Assembly: GCA_948099385.1 (NCBI GenBank)
Contig: CANUEZ040000211.1
Coordinates: 216,501-280,500, forward strand
Direction of reading: 5' to 3'
Origin: Fasciola hepatica
Lineage: Eukaryota > Platyhelminthes > Trematoda > Plagiorchiida > Fasciolidae
Length of the DNA stretch: 64,000 bases
The translations under genes and the position numbers were made by a program. The notes under the pieces were generated by a model that had not been told where the DNA came from, ran no database searches, and was given only the letters and a program-made list of their open reading frames with translations. Below are positions 63,401-64,000 of the stretch, piece after piece (the stretch's first letter is position 1; the number at the start of each line of letters is the position of its first letter).

Positions 63401-64000
63401 TTGTCACGAAACAATCATCAATTGTCACGAATCTATCATCAATAATCAATCGTCAATCATTAGCCATCATTCACCAAACATCAATCATCAATCGTCAATC
63501 ATCAATCATCAATCATCAATCATCAATTATCAATCATCAATAATCATTCATTATTATGCATCACTGATCAATTATAAATCATCAGTTGTCACGAATCAAT
63601 CATCAATTATCATTCATCAATCATCAATCATCAATCATCAATCATCAATCATCAATCATCAATCATCAATTATCAATCATCAATAATCATTCATTATTAT
63701 GCATCACTGATCAATTATAAATCATCAGTTGTCACGAATCAATCATCAATTATCATTCATCAATCATCAATCATCAACCATCAGTCATCAATCATCAATA
63801 ATCAATAATCAGTCATCAATCATCAATCATCAATCATCAATCATCAATCATCAATCATCAAACATCAACCATCAACAATCCATCATCATGCATCACTCAT
63901 CAATCATAAATCAACAAATGTCACGAACCAATCATCAATAATCATTCATCAATCATCAATCATCAATCATCAGTCATCAATCATCAATCGTCAACTATCA
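60431..64000 (+). repeat. Satellite array with the same markers, duplicated 668-bp blocks
   Basis: AGCATTTGTTAATAGTCAAT at 62431 recurs at 63099, and the marker block at 62687 recurs at 63355, both offset by 668 bp. A related, more diverged block starts at 60444. A 203-bp (29-heptamer) duplication lies at 61889/62092, and a block of about 143 bp is repeated at 63541/63684. The marker subtype order seen further left recurs at 61548-61678-61778. The array runs off the window end. No gene is visible. Confidence 0.85.

Noticed and set aside
57000..64000. Repetitive open frames in the third array segment
   Set aside because: They have the same heptamer composition, overlapping frames and no independent evidence of translation.
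1..64000. Telomeric repeat
   Set aside because: The - strand unit ATGATTG lacks G runs and differs from TTAGGG-type repeats, and the array is interrupted and highly degenerate. A subtelomeric position cannot be excluded, but there is no telomere signature.

Overview
The window is eukaryotic and almost certainly animal nuclear DNA. About 55 of its 64 kb is one satellite built from a degenerate 7-bp monomer, CAATCAT on the + strand (ATGATTG on the - strand). The + strand of the satellite is nearly free of G, and the orientation never flips. Because 7 is not a multiple of 3, all three + frames read the same recurring heptapeptide (I-N-H-Q-S-S-I). The many open frames inside it are therefore by-products of base composition and are not annotated as genes. 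I found no host protein-coding gene, tRNA, rRNA or CRISPR array that I can support.

The satellite is layered. Longer units carry fixed 'marker' variants and have been duplicated at several scales. These are a 747-bp tandem pair (1-1494); units of about 1.9-2.1 kb (16.9-22.6 kb, with further copies to 31 kb) marked by a palindrome TGGTGAC-N6-GTCACCA; units of about 0.9-1.0 kb (40.3-43.2 kb); a nearly identical 1545-bp tandem pair (46.5-49.5 kb); and, from about 49.8 kb to the end, a different family marked by GCATCACTCATCAA followed by GTCACGAAT.

Two non-satellite islands interrupt the array. Island 1 (about 38245-40310) is about 2.07 kb of ordinary-complexity DNA. A copy of the same satellite unit without the insert lies at about 42.87 kb, so island 1 is an insertion. 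It ends with AATAAA and a short ATTATTG tail, as expected of a retroposed sequence on the + strand, but I recognise no protein in it. Island 2 (about 50441-56946) carries a degenerate non-LTR retrotransposon (LINE, CR1-like) on the - strand. Going in its 5'->3' direction there is a 5'-truncated ORF1, then ORF2 with an apurinic-type endonuclease, a reverse transcriptase and a C-terminal region. ORF2 keeps one frame but is broken by in-frame stops. Just past its stop lies a second, diverged copy of the ORF2 C-terminal region, then about 1.6 kb of unassigned sequence and a (TA)n tract at the satellite border.

The organism is probably a metazoan. The LINE proteins have the general look of CR1-like elements of flatworms, but that is an impression, not a search result. 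The region looks like heterochromatin evolving by tandem duplication with occasional retrotransposon landings. The most interesting signals are the phased palindromes in the 9-31 kb block, the empty-site/filled-site pair for island 1, and the double C-terminus of the LINE.
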